Source: Cyclobacterium lianum (GTDB lineage: Bacteria; Bacteroidota; Bacteroidia; Cytophagales; Cyclobacteriaceae). From it: a stretch of DNA of 64,000 nucleotides. Made by a program: the position numbers and the translations under genes. The stretch covers positions 62,001 to 126,000 of the forward strand of contig NZ_FRCY01000003.1 of NCBI RefSeq assembly GCF_900143075.1, in the 5' to 3' direction. How positions within the stretch are numbered: position 1 is the stretch's first letter; the number at the start of each line of letters is the position of its first letter. Below, piece by piece: positions 63,474 to 64,000 of this stretch. The notes beneath the pieces are model-generated. The model ran no database searches. It saw only the letters and a list, made by a program, of their open reading frames with translations, and was not told the origin of the DNA.

Positions 63474-63500
63474 GCGCACTTTCGAAGGTGCGCTTTTTTT
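63474..63500. terminator. Bidirectional Rho-independent terminator
   Basis: GCGCAC at 63474-63479 and GTGCGC at 63488-63493 form a strong stem around TTTCGAAG, with a run of A before and seven T after it. It serves the DUF4625 gene on the plus strand and the small gene ending at 63547 on the minus strand. Confidence 0.9.
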
Positions 63501-63546
63501 AGTAACAGTTGGTTCAGCTAATTTTTTGTTTACTATATTGACTTGT

Positions 63547-63753
63547 TTATTCTACAAATATTTTTGTATGGGGCATTTCAAATATTTTTTTGAGATCACC
63601 TGTGCCATGCTGGGGAGTACCATCTTCTAAAAAAGCCATTACGCCGTTTTTGAATACTTTCTCTACAGTAGCATCCAAATCAATTAAAAGTTTGTTTTGA
63701 CTGATTAACACAAAGGATAAGATCAGCAGGATATATTTAAGGGAGATTTTCAT
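63547..63753 (-). CDS. Small exported protein of unknown function
   Basis: 68 residues. KISLKYILLILSFVLISQN is a good signal peptide; the mature part (about 48 residues) has a GTPQHGTGDLKKIF segment and no known domain. It ends next to a terminator shared with the DUF4625 gene. Being short, it could be a remnant of a longer gene, but the signal peptide and terminator favour a real product. Confidence 0.5.
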   Translation of the reverse strand: MKISLKYILLILSFVLISQNKLLIDLDATVEKVFKNGVMAFLEDGTPQHGTGDLKKIFEMPHTKIFVE

Positions 63754-63842
63754 GGCTTTCTGTGTTTAATAATATACCAACAAAAGTTAAACACAAATGT
63801 TTTTTATCTTCCAGAAAAATAAGAGATTTCTGCAATTCAGCT

Positions 63843-63961
63843 TTTCATGTGTTTATAATTTGCTTTTTAGCTGTCACATAGCTTGCCCCGATCCTAAATC
63901 GGGGGAATCTCGCTACTATAATCATCTCAGTGTGGGACGGGTACGTCATGCTCGATTTCAT
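63843..63961. repeat. Dispersed intergenic repeat, copy B
   Basis: About 119 bases similar to 22033-22131. It shares the tttcatgtg...tataatttgctttt left end and the cgtcatgc...gatttcat right end. Copy B has an extra hairpin of about 24 bases after the CACAT arm (CCCCGAT/ATCGGGG around 63886-63904). The element has no coding potential. Confidence 0.7.
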
Positions 63962-63966
63962 TGCAT

Positions 63967-63989
63967 AAAAAAAACCGGGGAAACCGGTT
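63967..63989 (-). terminator. Minus-strand Rho-independent terminator for a gene beyond the right edge
   Basis: AACCGG at 63973-63978 pairs with CCGGTT at 63984-63989 around a five-base loop. On the minus strand the stem is followed by eight T (A-run 63967-63974). The gene it ends lies outside the window. Confidence 0.7.
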
Positions 63990-64000
63990 CGATTAACATT

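Overview
The window is a chromosome segment of a Bacteroidota bacterium, most likely of the Cyclobacteriaceae/Cytophagales. This placement is inferred from gene content: a TonB receptor with a carboxypeptidase-like N-terminal domain, an arginine cluster with the transcarbamylase of the N-acyl-ornithine route, DUF3820 and DUF4625 proteins, promoters of the TTG-N20-TAnnTTTG type, and a contractile injection system closest in layout to that described from Algoriphagus. Gene density is high. I see no rRNA, tRNA, insertion sequence, integrase or CRISPR array.

Region 1 (1-19504, all minus strand) is an extracellular contractile injection system (eCIS). In transcription order it encodes a DUF4255 cap/terminator protein, a candidate cap adaptor, a sheath with a ~200-residue insertion, the main tube, a second tube-like protein, a tiny DUF5908 protein, a LysM tube/spike adaptor, a VgrG-like spike, a triple-repeat PAAR tip, a gp25-like wedge, a baseplate-J protein, an Afp12-like wedge, an 881-residue protein of unknown role, a tape-measure protein, and then cargo. 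The cargo gene at 101-1513 joins a DUF4157 domain to a metzincin-like metalloprotease. The first 27 codons of a second cargo-type gene run off the left edge. The AAA+ ATPase usually found in such clusters is not in the window and may lie further left.

Region 2 (19505-24917) has an 863-base intergenic stretch with a possible small RNA, a DUF6909-type protein with nucleoside-phosphorylase-like motifs, and a four-gene minus-strand operon (methyltransferase, radical SAM protein, DUF3253, MsrA). Region 3 (24918-32638, plus) encodes exported proteins: three amidohydrolases in tandem, the outer two lacking the metal-binding His pair, then an NlpC/P60 lipoprotein and an M28 peptidase. Region 4 (32701-39641, minus) holds an RNA methyltransferase, molybdenum-cofactor genes (MobA-like, MoaC), a cysteine desulfurase, a subtilase and a PagL-like lipid A deacylase.

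Region 5 (39642-43848, plus) is a SAM-riboswitch-controlled metY-metX pair with a VOC protein and a secreted glycerophosphodiesterase. Region 6 (43957-48456, minus) is an unusual trio: an ATP-grasp ligase, a 664-residue protein with a papain-like Gln/Cys/His/Asn pattern, and a stand-alone alanine-racemase-family enzyme. I regard this as the best candidate for an undescribed pathway. Region 7 (48984-57311, plus) is the arginine operon GNAT-argG-argC-argD-argF'-argB-argE-argH. Region 8 (57319-64000) contains an MFS transporter, small membrane and DUF3820 proteins, and a TonB receptor plus a His/Asp-rich DUF4625 lipoprotein. The promoters of these last two share a palindromic TTGCAATAAT element over the -33 box, suggesting a metal-responsive (possibly zinc) regulon. 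About 100 bases of a dispersed repeat near 22.1 kb recur near the right edge.
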